64,000 bases of DNA from assembly GCF_018613835.1 (NCBI RefSeq), contig NZ_JAGGPM010000029.1, positions 227,935-291,934 on the forward strand. The letters are read 5' to 3'. This document shows positions 1 to 8,714 of the stretch, one piece after another (position 1 is the stretch's first letter; each line of letters starts with the position of its first letter). The DNA is from Arthrobacter sp. ISL-5. Lineage in GTDB: Bacteria > Actinomycetota > Actinomycetes > Actinomycetales > Micrococcaceae. Made by a program: the position numbers and the translations under genes. A model generated the notes under the pieces. The model searched no databases, was not told the origin of the DNA, and saw only the letters and a list, made by a program, of their open reading frames with translations.

Positions 1-286
1 CCTCGACGGTCATGTGCGGGGAGCCGCCCGTGGTGATGTTGATGACCGCATCCGTGTTGCGCTTGAGCTTGTCCAGGATCGGGGCGAAGTGCTCCGGGTC
101 CTGCGACGGGCGCCCGTCCCGGGGATCGCGGGCATGCATGTGCACGATGGCGGCGCCGGCCTCAGCGGCGCCGATGGCGGCGTCGGCGATTTCATCCGGC
201 GAGACCGGCAGGTACCTGGACATGGAGGGGGTATGGATGGCGCCGGTGACGGCGCTGGTGATGATGACCTTGCGAGCGGTAGCCAT
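1..286 (-). CDS. BKACE-family beta-keto acid cleavage enzyme (DUF849), N-terminal part
   Basis: The first 95 residues are visible and the 3' end lies outside the window. The start ATG at 286 follows an AAGGAGAA ribosome binding site. The N-terminus has the beta-keto acid cleavage enzyme pattern: a first strand VIITSAVTGAIHTPSMS, then the zinc-ligand segment IVHMHARDPRDGRPS, then a NITTGG strand. Family members condense a beta-keto acid with acetyl-CoA, giving acetoacetate and a new acyl-CoA. It is the last visible gene of an operon with an SDR and an MFS transporter, so its substrate is probably the keto acid made by that SDR. Which keto acid cannot be told from this part. Confidence 0.85.
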   Translation of the reverse strand, partial: MATARKVIITSAVTGAIHTPSMSRYLPVSPDEIADAAIGAAEAGAAIVHMHARDPRDGRPSQDPEHFAPILDKLKRNTDAVINITTGGSPHMTVE

Positions 287-312
287 GGGTTCTTCTCCTT
301 CGGTGGACCGGT

Positions 313-1077
313 TCAGTAGAGTTTTTCGGTGTTGCCGTCGACCGCCAGCGCCTGGCCGTTGACATTGCGTGCCATATCGCTGGCGGCAAATGCGGCCATG
401 TTGGCGATGTCCTCGGCTTCGATCAGCCGGCCCAGCGAAGACTGGCTGTGATACAGCGCGGACACCTCGTCCTCGGGCAGCTCCAGCATCCGCGCCTTCG
501 CTGCGATGACGGCGTCGATCCTGGGGCCGTTGACTGCGCCGGGGCAGATCGCGTTGACGCGGATCTTGTCCGGGCCCAGTTCGATCGCGAGGGTCTTGGT
601 CAGCCCCACGACGGCCCACTTCGACGCCGAGTAGGCACTGCGCCCCGCCATTCCCAGCCTGCCGGCCGCGGAGGAGAGGTTCACGATCGAGGCGTCCCTT
701 CCCTGCCGCAGCATTGGCAGGGCGTGCTTGATGCAGAAGAACTGGCCGTGGATGTTGACGTCGAAGGTCGCTTTCCAGGCCGCCGCATCGAGCGTCTCGA
801 GCGGGCCGGTGGGACCTGCGATGCCGGCGTTGTTGACCAGCACGTCCAGGCCGCCGAGTTCCTCGCTGACCGTGTTCATGAGGTGGCGGACCTGGTCCTC
901 GTCGGAGACGTCGCTGACGCCGGCGGCCAGGCCGTTGACGCGGGCCTTCTCGACGGCGTCGGCGTCGATGTCAGTGACGAAGACGGTGGCGCCCAGGTCC
1001 CGGAACTTATTGGCGATGGCCATGCCGATGCCGTTGGCCCCGGCCGTGACCAGGACCCTTTTTGCGGTGAAGTCCAT
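313..1077 (-). CDS. SDR-family NAD(P)-dependent oxidoreductase
   Basis: A 254-residue classical short-chain dehydrogenase. The cofactor loop TAGANGIGM is at residues 11-19, NNAG at 82-85, the catalytic serine near 135 and the YSASK pair (Tyr149, Lys153) follow in the usual order. Start ATG has the SD AAGGAAAA. It sits 26 bp upstream of the BKACE gene and 31 bp downstream of the MFS gene. By context it probably oxidises a 3-hydroxy acid to the beta-keto acid cleaved by BKACE. The substrate is inferred only from this neighbourhood. Confidence 0.88.
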   Translation of the reverse strand: MDFTAKRVLVTAGANGIGMAIANKFRDLGATVFVTDIDADAVEKARVNGLAAGVSDVSDEDQVRHLMNTVSEELGGLDVLVNNAGIAGPTGPLETLDAAAWKATFDVNIHGQFFCIKHALPMLRQGRDASIVNLSSAAGRLGMAGRSAYSASKWAVVGLTKTLAIELGPDKIRVNAICPGAVNGPRIDAVIAAKARMLELPEDEVSALYHSQSSLGRLIEAEDIANMAAFAASDMARNVNGQALAVDGNTEKLY

Positions 1078-1108
1078 GAGTTTTCCTTGCCTGAGTGGTT
1101 CGGTTGAG

Positions 1109-2428
1109 TCAGTGCGCTGCGGGGACGGCCTGCGGCTTCTCCGTGCCTCGCTTGAGCATCAGGGACAGCAGCGCCCCCACCGTGCACATGGCCACGATGA
1201 ACCACAGGCCGGAGAGCTTGGAGCCTGTGGCGTCCTGCATGAAGCCCATGACGTACGGGCCGAGGAAGCCACCGAACAGGCCGATGGTGTTGACGAACGC
1301 GATGCCTCCGGCGAGGGCGGCGCCGCTGAGGCGGGTGGCCGGGTAGGTGAAGAGGATGGGCTGCAGGGCGAAGAAGTTGAATGCGGCGAGGCAGAAGCCG
1401 ATCATGCCGAGCACCGGGCCGCCGACGGCGCCGATGGCGAATCCGGCGATGATGCCGATCATCGTGCCGGTGACCAGGAGTCGTGAGCGCCTGCCGTCGG
1501 TGGCGAAGCGGGGCACCAGCAGGGCGCCGGCGGCGGAGAAGATCCACGGGATGGCCGTCAGCAGGCCGATCTGGATCGGGCTGAGCTTGCCGTAGGTGCC
1601 GATGATGGAGGGCAGGAAGTAGGACAGTGCGTAGACGGCGATCTGGTGCGTGAAGTAGACGCCGACCACGAGGAGGATCTGCTTGTCCTTGAGTACGTCA
1701 CGGAGGCGGTGGTTTCCGGAGGCTTCCGCGCCGGCTCTCTCTTCTGCAGCGATGCGGGCTTCGAGGTCGGTGGCTTCCTCCGCGGTGAGGAACGTGGCCT
1801 TCGTGGGCCGGTCCGGGAGTTTCTTCCAGACCACGTAGGCGAGGACGCAGGCGGGCAGGCCTTCAATGATGAACATCCACTGCCAGCCGTGCAGTCCGGC
1901 GAAACCGTCCATGGTCAGCAGGAGTCCGCCCAGCGGGGCGCCGACGATGTTGGCGATGGACACGCCCAGTAGGAACATGCCGTTGGCCTTGGCCCGGTCC
2001 CTGACCACAAACCACTGCGTCAGGAAGTACATGACGCCGGGGAAGAGCCCGGCCTCCGCGACGCCGAGCAGCATGCGCATGATGTAAAAGGACCATTCGC
2101 CCTGGACGAAGGCCATGCCGGCCGAAATGATGCCCCAAGTGATCATGATCCGCATGATCCAGAAGCGGGCGCCGACCTTGTGCATGATCAGGTTGGACGG
2201 GATCTCGGAGAGGGCGTAGGTCAGGAAGAACAGTCCGGCGCCGATCCCGTAGGCGGTGGCGGAAAGTCCGAGGTCGATTTCCAGGCGGTCCTTGGCCATG
2301 CCGATATTCGTGCGGTCCAGGAATGCCATGATGTAGGCGCCGATTAGCAGCGGCATGACTCTGCGGAGAATCACGCGGTTGATTTCCTGCGGCGTGCGCA
2401 TCTTCGTTGGTGCGGATACAGCTGACAT
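1109..2428 (-). CDS. MFS transporter, anion:cation symporter type
   Basis: A 439-residue twelve-helix permease. The N-terminal segment FLDRTNIGMAKDRL and the GYALSEIPSNLI-like stretch in helix 2 (here TYALSEIPSNLIMHKVG) are typical of the ACS family, which imports organic acid anions such as galactonate, phthalate or tartrate with protons. The central cytoplasmic loop (around residues 205-245) is charged and contains a Glu/Ala-rich stretch. Start ATG at 2428 has an AAGGACG SD. It is the first structural gene after lacI, followed by SDR and BKACE, and is presumably the uptake system for their substrate. It resembles the MFS gene at 56824-58179. Confidence 0.88.
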   Translation of the reverse strand: MSAVSAPTKMRTPQEINRVILRRVMPLLIGAYIMAFLDRTNIGMAKDRLEIDLGLSATAYGIGAGLFFLTYALSEIPSNLIMHKVGARFWIMRIMITWGIISAGMAFVQGEWSFYIMRMLLGVAEAGLFPGVMYFLTQWFVVRDRAKANGMFLLGVSIANIVGAPLGGLLLTMDGFAGLHGWQWMFIIEGLPACVLAYVVWKKLPDRPTKATFLTAEEATDLEARIAAEERAGAEASGNHRLRDVLKDKQILLVVGVYFTHQIAVYALSYFLPSIIGTYGKLSPIQIGLLTAIPWIFSAAGALLVPRFATDGRRSRLLVTGTMIGIIAGFAIGAVGGPVLGMIGFCLAAFNFFALQPILFTYPATRLSGAALAGGIAFVNTIGLFGGFLGPYVMGFMQDATGSKLSGLWFIVAMCTVGALLSLMLKRGTEKPQAVPAAH

Positions 2429-2578
2429 GGGTCTTCGTCCTTGAATTGGGGCCCTGCGTGGAGTGTCCAGAGCGGAAAAGTTCCGCGCGGTGGGCTTTTG
2501 TGGGCATGGCGGGATAGGGCGGCGAGGGTACTGGCACCGGCGGGTCCTTCGATGGGCCGCTGGTCATGAGGTGGAATA

Positions 2579-2621
2579 GGCCTGGTTTGTAGAGGAACTG
2601 GCCTGGTTTTGTAGCGGAGCT
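2579..2621. repeat. Two tandem copies of a 21/22-bp unit upstream of the MFS gene
   Basis: GGCCTGGTTTGTAGAGGAACT at 2579-2599 is cut here into halves for description: GGCCTGGTTTG plus TAGAGGAACT. It is followed directly by a second copy at 2600-2621 with one extra T and two substitutions. The pair lies in the 208-bp gap between lacI and the MFS gene. It may be a regulator site or a chance duplication. Confidence 0.6.
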
Positions 2622-2637
2622 GGTTGGCTTGCGGGGA

Positions 2638-3696
2638 TCAGGTATCCGGCGGGTTGCAGCCACACGTCTTCCCCAGATGCAGCCGATGCGGGCAGATCAG
2701 GGAACTGTAGGTGTTGGTTGGTGCATCGATACGCTTCAGCAGCATGGCGAAGGCCTCTTGAGCCATCTCCTGCTGCGGCTGGACGATGCTGGTCAGGTTG
2801 ATGAGGCCGGACCGGCTGTGCGGGAGGCCGTCACACCCTGCCACGGCGACGTCGTCCGGAATTCGAAGGCCCCGGGCCAACGCATATTCCATGACTCCGA
2901 TCGCCAACTCGTCGCTCCCGCAGACCACCGCCCGCGGAGGCCGCTCCGATGAGAAGAGCCGCTCGGCAGCGAGCTGACCCCCTTCATTGTTGACTCGGGT
3001 GCTGATCCTGCGTTCGCCGGCGATGGTGATGCCGGCAGCGGCGGCGGTGCGCACGAAAGCCTGTTCCCTCGCGAGCGAGGCGGTGGAAAACCGTGGTCCG
3101 ATCACCGTGGCGATGTCCGCGTAGCCATGTTCCAGCATGTGCTCCATCAGCAGAGTCGCCGCGGCGTCATCGTCGATTCCTACGAAGTCGCTCTGAAGGA
3201 ATTCGGCGCGCCGGGACAGGCAGACGTACGGGATCCGCGCCGAGCGAAGGGTGCGCAGGGCGGTTGAGTCCTCCCTGAGCGCCGCCGCGAGGATGATCCC
3301 GTCCACGTTGCGGGTGGCCAGGGTGGCCGTCACCTGGGCCAGGACTGCGGGATCATCCTGGGTGGTGGCGACAAAAACGTCATAGCCCGAGTCCGCCGCT
3401 GCCGTGATGATGCTCTGGGCCCACCGCGGAAACATCGGGTTGATGATGTTGGGGAGGATCAGGCCGATGACCCGCGTCCGCTGGGGATCCGCGGTCTGGG
3501 TGGACTTACGGGGCCTGAAGCCCAGCTCGTTGGCGACGCCGATGATGTGACGCCTGGTTTCCGTGGAGACGCCGCCCTTGCCGTTGAGAACATAGGACAC
3601 CGCTGCAGCGGAAACACCCGCGGCCCTCGCGACTGCCGCTGCCGATACAGGGGACGGACGGGTCACCACAGCTTCGTTGCCGCTGGGCTGTTTCAT
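2638..3696 (-). CDS. LacI-family transcriptional regulator
   Basis: A 352-residue regulator. The N-terminal helix-turn-helix covers about residues 18-37 (VARAAGVSAAAVSYVLNGKG) and is followed by the hinge helix and a periplasmic-binding-protein-like effector domain (RVIGLILPNIINPMF onwards). The C-terminus ends in Cys-rich GKTCGCNPPDT. Start ATG at 3696 has the SD GGAAGGAAC. It lies directly upstream of, and on the same strand as, the MFS-SDR-BKACE genes, so it probably controls that operon and itself. The effector is unknown. Confidence 0.9.
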   Translation of the reverse strand: MKQPSGNEAVVTRPSPVSAAAVARAAGVSAAAVSYVLNGKGGVSTETRRHIIGVANELGFRPRKSTQTADPQRTRVIGLILPNIINPMFPRWAQSIITAAADSGYDVFVATTQDDPAVLAQVTATLATRNVDGIILAAALREDSTALRTLRSARIPYVCLSRRAEFLQSDFVGIDDDAAATLLMEHMLEHGYADIATVIGPRFSTASLAREQAFVRTAAAAGITIAGERRISTRVNNEGGQLAAERLFSSERPPRAVVCGSDELAIGVMEYALARGLRIPDDVAVAGCDGLPHSRSGLINLTSIVQPQQEMAQEAFAMLLKRIDAPTNTYSSLICPHRLHLGKTCGCNPPDT

Positions 3697-3759
3697 GACC
3701 GTTCCTTCCCTGCAATCCGGGTTGATGTGACCTCAGTTACGTTAGTTGCGGGTAAAACC

Positions 3760-3775
3760 CTTAAGCAACGTTAAG
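3760..3775. promoter_or_regulatory. Candidate LacI-type operator upstream of lacI
   Basis: CTTAAGCAACGTTAAG is an inverted repeat (CTTAA-6-TTAAG). A wider interrupted dyad GTTGC-15-GCAAC spans 3745-3769. The site lies 64 bp upstream of the lacI start, in the divergent region facing recQ. A 16-bp dyad is the usual LacI-family operator size, and autoregulation is the inference. Confidence 0.4.
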
Positions 3776-3889
3776 TTTTCCCCGAGAACACAGCGCCCCC
3801 GCACTTCCCGACGGAGCGCACCGCCGCGTTAGGCTGGGCCTACGGCTGAAGACGTCCGGCCACTGCACCGTCACCCCGGGAGTAGCCCT

Positions 3890-5671
3890 TTGACTGTCGA
3901 CCAAGCCCCCAGCGATTCCTCCGCCACGGCCGCCAGCGCGCCAAGTCCCGCCGCCAACACCACAGACCCCGACGGCGACCTCCGCCAGATCGCGGCCGGC
4001 GCCTTGGGCCTCGACCGCCTCCGGGACGGCCAGCTCGCCGGAATGCGCGCCCTTGTCACCGGCCGGGACGTCCTCGCCGTGATGCCCACCGGCTATGGAA
4101 AGTCGGCCATCTACCAGGTGGCCGCACTGCACCTCCACCGTGCGCATCGCCTGCACCGCACGCTTGCCGGCCACGGCGAAAGTCCGGATGCCCCGGCGGC
4201 CGGTCCCGCCGTCGTCGTTTCCCCGCTCATCGCGCTGCAGGAGGACCAGCTGGACGGACTGCTGGAAGACCTCGGCGGGGAAGCCGCCGTCGCCATCAAC
4301 TCCGGGCGCAGCGATTCCGACGTTGATGCCGCCTGGGAAGCCGCGGAACGGGGCGACGCGGCCTTCATCTTCCTCGCGCCCGAGCAGCTGGCCAAGGCCG
4401 AAACCGCGGAGCGGCTCGCCGCCCTGAACGTCTCGCTGTTCGTGGTGGACGAGGCCCACTGCGTGTCCTCGTGGGGGCACGACTTCCGCCCTGACTATCT
4501 CCGGCTCGGCGAGGTCCGCCAAAATCTCGGCAATCCGCCCGTCGCCGCGCTGACCGCCACCGCATCTCCCCCGGTGCGCGACGAGATCCAGCGGCGCCTG
4601 AAGATGAAGGACCCGCTGGTGCTGGTCCACGGCTTCGACCGCCCCAACATCCGGCTCGAGGTGGTCCGCCACCTCCAGGACAGCGACAAGCGCCGCGCCG
4701 TGCTGGATCAGGTGGCAAACCTCAAGGGCCCGGGCCTCCTCTACGCCGCCACCCGCAAGGACACCGAAACCTACGCCGCCGAGCTGGCCGGGCGCGGCCT
4801 GCGCGCCGAGGCGTACCACGCCGGCCGGAAGCAGGGCGAGCGGGACCGGGTCCACGAGCAGTTCCTCGACGACGAACTCGACGTCGTGGTGGCCACCACC
4901 GCGTTTGGCATGGGCATCGACAAACCCAACGTCCGTTTCGTGATCCATGCGGACATCCCGGAGTCCCTGGACAGCTACTACCAGGAGATAGGCCGCTCCG
5001 GCCGCGACGGCGAACCGGCCGCCGCCGTCCTGCACTACCGGCCCGAGGACCTGGGCCTGCGCAAGTTCTTCGGGACGCACGCGCCGGACGAGGAATCGCT
5101 GCTGGCTGTCCTTCAGGTGCTGCGCGCGGCCGACGCACCACTCACGCAGAGGGCCCTCGCCGAGCAGACCGGACTCTCCGCCCGTCGCCTCACCGGCCTG
5201 CTGAACCAACTGCAGGAGACCCGTGCCGTGAAGGCGGGCAAGCGCGGCATCCGGCTCGACGCCGGCGCCAAACTGCCCAAGGTGGTGGAACACGCCGTCG
5301 AACTGGCCGAAGCGCGCCAGCGCGTGGACCGTTCCCGCATCGAGATGGCGCGCGGCTACGCCGAGACGGACGGCTGCCGGCGCCAGTTCCTGCTGGGCTA
5401 CTTCGGCGAGGACCTTCCCGAGCCGTGCGGAAACTGCGATACCTGCGCGGACGGCTCCGCTTACGAGGAGGACTACGACGACGGCGCCGCGGCCGCCGCG
5501 GGCGGGGAACCTTTCCCGCTCCAGGCCGCCGTTGTGCACAAGGAATGGGGGCCCGGCCTGGTGATGCGGCACGAGGAAGACGTGATCACAGTGCTGTTCG
5601 AGCAGGAGGGTTACAAGACGCTGTCCCGGCAGGCCGTCACGGAGGGAAAGCTCCTCACGCTGGCAAGGTGA
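3890..5671 (+). CDS. recQ: ATP-dependent DNA helicase RecQ
   Basis: A 593-residue superfamily 2 helicase that unwinds 3'-5' during recombination and fork repair. Walker A MPTGYGKSAIYQ is near residue 65, DEAH within VVDEAHCVSSWGHDFRPDY near 185, motif V ATTAFGMGIDKPNVRF near 335 and QEIGRSGRDG near 366. The zinc-binding Cys set CRRQFLLGYFGE...CGNCDTC is near 496-519. A small helix-turn-helix-like stretch (about 405-460) precedes the zinc cysteines, and there is no HRDC domain. Instead a short basic/acidic linker leads to a C-terminal VVHKEWGPGLVMRHEEDV module of about 50 residues. The start is TTG at 3890 after GGGAG. Confidence 0.93.
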   Translation: MTVDQAPSDSSATAASAPSPAANTTDPDGDLRQIAAGALGLDRLRDGQLAGMRALVTGRDVLAVMPTGYGKSAIYQVAALHLHRAHRLHRTLAGHGESPDAPAAGPAVVVSPLIALQEDQLDGLLEDLGGEAAVAINSGRSDSDVDAAWEAAERGDAAFIFLAPEQLAKAETAERLAALNVSLFVVDEAHCVSSWGHDFRPDYLRLGEVRQNLGNPPVAALTATASPPVRDEIQRRLKMKDPLVLVHGFDRPNIRLEVVRHLQDSDKRRAVLDQVANLKGPGLLYAATRKDTETYAAELAGRGLRAEAYHAGRKQGERDRVHEQFLDDELDVVVATTAFGMGIDKPNVRFVIHADIPESLDSYYQEIGRSGRDGEPAAAVLHYRPEDLGLRKFFGTHAPDEESLLAVLQVLRAADAPLTQRALAEQTGLSARRLTGLLNQLQETRAVKAGKRGIRLDAGAKLPKVVEHAVELAEARQRVDRSRIEMARGYAETDGCRRQFLLGYFGEDLPEPCGNCDTCADGSAYEEDYDDGAAAAAGGEPFPLQAAVVHKEWGPGLVMRHEEDVITVLFEQEGYKTLSRQAVTEGKLLTLAR

Positions 5672-5714
5672 CGGGCCGGACCGGTTGGGTGGCTGGCCGG
5701 GCCGGTTTCGCACC

Positions 5715-5780
5715 CCCAACTGGGTAGCAGCACACACCGTTCTCAGCCCTGGGAACGGCGTGTGCTGCTACCTACTTGGG
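5715..5780. repeat. 66-bp palindromic repeat, copy 1
   Basis: An imperfect palindrome beginning CCCAACTGGGTAGCAGCACA and ending TGTGCTGCTACCTACTTGGG, with a centre around CAGCCCTG. It lies between recQ and the downstream GntR gene, both on plus. It has the same length and arm sequence as copies at 8715, 16524 and 63908. In RNA it would form a roughly 30-bp stem. Confidence 0.92.
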
Positions 5781-5838
5781 CCGCAACCCGCGCCGTAACC
5801 TGTTGACAGCAAGACGTGACGCGTGCCATATTTGCGGC

Positions 5839-6546
5839 ATGAACCTGTTGGACAGCTGGACAGTTGGACAAGCCAAAGTGATACGGGTCGGCGCAGCCGA
5901 AGCCGTGTTCGCATCCCTTCGAAACGCCATAGAAGGCGGCAAGATTCCGGTCGGCGCACGGCTGGATTCGGAGGCATCGCTGGCCCAGCTGTACGGAGTG
6001 AGCCGATCGATGGTCCGGGAAGCACTGAAGTCGTGCAATGCGCTCGGCCTGACGGCTACATTCACCGGCAAAGGCACCTTCGTCATCGCCGACCGGGTTG
6101 CCCCTGACCTGAAGCTCGGAAAATACTCTGCCCGTGACCTGGTGGAGGCGCGCCCCCACATTGAAGTACCCGCCGCTGCCCTTGCCGCCGAACGCCGGAC
6201 TGGCGAGGATGTGGAGGCACTTCGGGACATTCTCGAGGCCATGTCGGATGAAGATGATCTCCAGCAGTGGATCCTCCTCAACGCCGAATTTCACGCCACC
6301 ATTGCCCGGTGCAGCGGCAACGAGGTATTTGTCGGCGTTCTGACGGACATCCGCGAGGCCATGGCTGACCAGTCGAACACCCTGAACCTGGTAGCTGACC
6401 GCCGGAAGGATTCCGACCGCGAGCACGCCCGCATTTTCGCTGCCATCGAGCGCGGGTCCGCCCAAGAAGCGTCCAGGGCCATGACACGGCACCTGCACGG
6501 TGTGGAGTGTGCGCTGGGCAGCATCGTCCCCGGAGGCGAAGGCTGA
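5839..6546 (+). CDS. GntR-family (FadR subfamily) transcriptional regulator
   Basis: A 235-residue regulator when started at ATG 5839; an upstream GTG or TTG extension would add basic residues with no domain value. The winged helix spans about residues 20-85 (ARLDSEASLAQLYGVSRSMVREALK). The FCD effector domain follows, with the DLVEARPHIEVPAAALAAE helix and metal-ligand histidines in NAEFHATIARC and MTRHLHGVE. It is followed after a 490-bp gap by a C4-dicarboxylate symporter, so a role in organic acid uptake is plausible but not shown. Confidence 0.87.
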   Translation: MNLLDSWTVGQAKVIRVGAAEAVFASLRNAIEGGKIPVGARLDSEASLAQLYGVSRSMVREALKSCNALGLTATFTGKGTFVIADRVAPDLKLGKYSARDLVEARPHIEVPAAALAAERRTGEDVEALRDILEAMSDEDDLQQWILLNAEFHATIARCSGNEVFVGVLTDIREAMADQSNTLNLVADRRKDSDREHARIFAAIERGSAQEASRAMTRHLHGVECALGSIVPGGEG

Positions 6547-6587
6547 CCGAGCACCTGCCCCGTCCCGAATCTATCCCCGTTACTTAG

Positions 6588-6847
6588 TCGCTGCAGGCGG
6601 TCGCCTCCGTGCTGCCTGCCCCCGCGGCCGCGGCCGCCGCCGCCGCCGCCGTCGCCACGCCCAATCACCCTGCAATACAGAACTTCTATGTCCTTTCCTG
6701 GGCCGCGCCCCAATTCGGCCTGCCGCAAAACCCTGATTTCCCGTCCAAACCCATCAACGAAGCCCCGTGAGGACCCCCATGACCACCATCCTGAACCCCC
6801 ACCTGTGCTACGCCACCGCCACCGGCCGGGGCGCGAAACTCAGCTAA
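6588..6847 (+). pseudogene. Possible degraded coding remnants upstream of the dicarboxylate symporter
   Basis: Part of a 490-bp stretch (6547-7037) without a convincing gene. A stop-free frame from 6588 to a TGA at 6768-6770 reads as an Ala-rich tract (GCC repeats near 6624-6655) followed by protein-like NHPAIQNFYVLSWAAPQFGL and ends FPSKPINEAP. Just after it, ATG 6779 opens a 22-codon frame, MTTILNPHLCYATATGRGAK..., that stops at 6847. Both look like ends or beginnings of broken genes. I do not recognise the family, and chance remains possible. Confidence 0.3.
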
Positions 6848-6861
6848 TATCCACCGCCGCT

Positions 6862-6889
6862 GGTTGAGCCTGCCGAAACAGGCTCGACC
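6862..6889. repeat. Short inverted repeat of the GGTTGAGCCTG type
   Basis: GGTTGAGCCTG-CCGAAA-CAGGCTCGACC is an inverted repeat with 9 of 11 paired positions. The half-site ACAGGCTCGACC is also found at 26959-26970, so this is a small dispersed repeat family. It lies upstream of the symporter gene at 7038. Confidence 0.7.
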
Positions 6890-7037
6890 GGCCACCACCA
6901 CGACCCCGCCCGTCAGGGAGCAGAGGGCACGCCGCCGTGCCCAAATACCCTGACCGACTTACGGAGACAACGGAACTCAATGAGGAGGTCCGTTCCAGCA
7001 CCGGGCCATCATCCCGGCCCCTACCCAAGGATTGATC

Positions 7038-8318
7038 ATGAAAAACAAATCAACGATGTGGATTCTGGCAGCGCTTCTGTTCGGGATCATCAGTGGGCTG
7101 GTGTGCCACTGGCTGCTCGCCGCAGACGCCCGCGAATCCCTCGTGGCGGTGCTCGACACCGTGACGCACATGTTCCTGAACCTCATCAAGATGATCATCG
7201 CCCCGCTGATCTTCGCCACCCTCGTCTCCGGCATCGCAGGAGCGGCCAAGTCCGCCGGCGTGGGGAAGCTCTTCGGCCGCTCGATGATCTGGTTCCTTTC
7301 CGCCTCCGTCCTGGTGGGCGCCTTCGGATTCATCACCGCGCACGTGCTCAACGTCGGCGACGGCCTGAACCTGGTCCCGGGCGGTGACGCGGGGATGGAA
7401 ACAAAGCCCCTCGATTACGCGGAATTCATCACCCACATCATCCCCACCAGCGTCTTCGCGGCCCTGACGGCCAACAACCCGCTCCAGATCCTGGTGTTCG
7501 GCGCGCTCTTCGGCATCGCCCTGCTGAACCTTCGGAAGAAGGGCCACTCCTCCATCGCGAATGCAATCGACGAGCTGATGGGCGTCATGCTCAAGGTCAC
7601 CGGGTACGTGATGCTGGCAGCACCCATTGGCGTTTTCGCGGGCATCGCATCGGCCTTCACGGCCGAGGGCCTGGACGCGTTCGCCACCTACGCTTCTTTC
7701 ATCGGCGGCTTCTACGTCTCCCTCTCGGCGCTGTGGGTCCTCATGATCGCCGTCGCCGTTGGCTTCCTCGGAAAGGCCGCCTTCCGACTGGTCCGGATCG
7801 TGCGCGAACCCATGGTCATCGCGTTCGCCACCTCCAGCAGCGAAGCAGCCCTGCCCAAGCTCATTGAGGGCCTTACCAGGTTCGGCATCGAGAAACGCAC
7901 CACCGGCTTCGTATTGCCCTTGGGCTACTCCTTCAACGTCGACGGTTCCATGATGTACATGACCTTCGCATCGGTCTTCCTCATCAATGCGTACGGCATT
8001 GACATGGACCTCGGGCAGCAGATTGCAATGACCGCAATGCTTCTGCTCAGCAGCAAAGGCATGGCCGGAGTGCCGCGCGGTTCGCTCGTCGTCGTTGCCG
8101 CCGTCGTCCCGGCCTTCGGCATCCCTGCAGCAGGTATTGGCGTCCTGCTCGTGATCGATCAGCTCCTGGACATGGGACGCACGGCAACCAACATCCTGGG
8201 AAATGCCATCGCCACCGCAGTCATCGGCCGAAGCCACGATAAAGCCGCTCCCCGCGAGGAGCCTCTCCCGGCGCACGACGGGCAAGAGGCCAGAGAGCTG
8301 GAAACTGCGACGCGCTGA
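7038..8318 (+). CDS. Dicarboxylate/amino acid:cation symporter (DAACS family)
   Basis: A 426-residue membrane carrier related to DctA and GltP, importing C4-dicarboxylates or acidic amino acids with sodium or protons. The family signatures are present: the serine-rich re-entrant loop FATSSSEAALPKLIEG (about residues 261-276) and the transmembrane NVDGS motif in GYSFNVDGSMMYMTFASV. Eight hydrophobic segments are evident. ATG 7038 is preferred over TTG 7032 because AAGGA at 7027-7031 is correctly spaced from it. The C-terminal 35 residues are charged. The next gene downstream is a small HTH protein. Confidence 0.9.
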   Translation: MKNKSTMWILAALLFGIISGLVCHWLLAADARESLVAVLDTVTHMFLNLIKMIIAPLIFATLVSGIAGAAKSAGVGKLFGRSMIWFLSASVLVGAFGFITAHVLNVGDGLNLVPGGDAGMETKPLDYAEFITHIIPTSVFAALTANNPLQILVFGALFGIALLNLRKKGHSSIANAIDELMGVMLKVTGYVMLAAPIGVFAGIASAFTAEGLDAFATYASFIGGFYVSLSALWVLMIAVAVGFLGKAAFRLVRIVREPMVIAFATSSSEAALPKLIEGLTRFGIEKRTTGFVLPLGYSFNVDGSMMYMTFASVFLINAYGIDMDLGQQIAMTAMLLLSSKGMAGVPRGSLVVVAAVVPAFGIPAAGIGVLLVIDQLLDMGRTATNILGNAIATAVIGRSHDKAAPREEPLPAHDGQEARELETATR

Positions 8319-8413
8319 CCGAGTCACACGCGCACGTGAGGCGGCTCCTGCCCAGGGTGCGCTAACACAAGCAAAACAGCGGGCTCCCGGCCCCCGGCTG
8401 AAAGGCAGTTGAA

Positions 8414-8707
8414 TTGCCAGATGTACTGAACGTCCCGTACCGCAGGGCAACAATTCAATCGGATAATCGCCGCCCCAAATTACGACGCAGCCAGGTCAGA
8501 TCGCGGATCGTCGAATACCTGGCACGCAACGGGGCGAGCAAAGTATCCGATATCAGCAGCGCCGTTGGCTCCTCCAGGGACACCGTCCGGTACCACCTCG
8601 CAGCGCTCGAGGGCGCGTCGATGGTCCGGTCCAATATTTCCCCCGGGATGAGGGCCAGTTGCACCCCCTTCTATTCCCTCACCGCCGTCGGCGCTCCCCC
8701 AAAGTAG
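8414..8707 (+). CDS. Small winged-helix DNA-binding protein
   Basis: A 97-residue protein starting at TTG 8414 behind AAAGGCAG. Residues 29-75 form a typical winged helix of the ArsR/MarR kind: RSRIVEYLARNGASKVSDIS, then SSRDTVRYHLAALEGASMV. No effector domain, metal-binding cysteines or extension is present. It follows the dicarboxylate symporter by about 95 bp and may regulate it; the target is unknown. Confidence 0.7.
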   Translation: MPDVLNVPYRRATIQSDNRRPKLRRSQVRSRIVEYLARNGASKVSDISSAVGSSRDTVRYHLAALEGASMVRSNISPGMRASCTPFYSLTAVGAPPK

Positions 8708-8714
8708 CGCGCAG

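Noticed and set aside
3761..5737. A 658-codon open frame antisense to recQ
   Set aside because: It mirrors recQ codon by codon, as expected where third positions are almost all G or C. Its translation is Val/Gly/Leu-rich without motifs, while recQ has every helicase motif.
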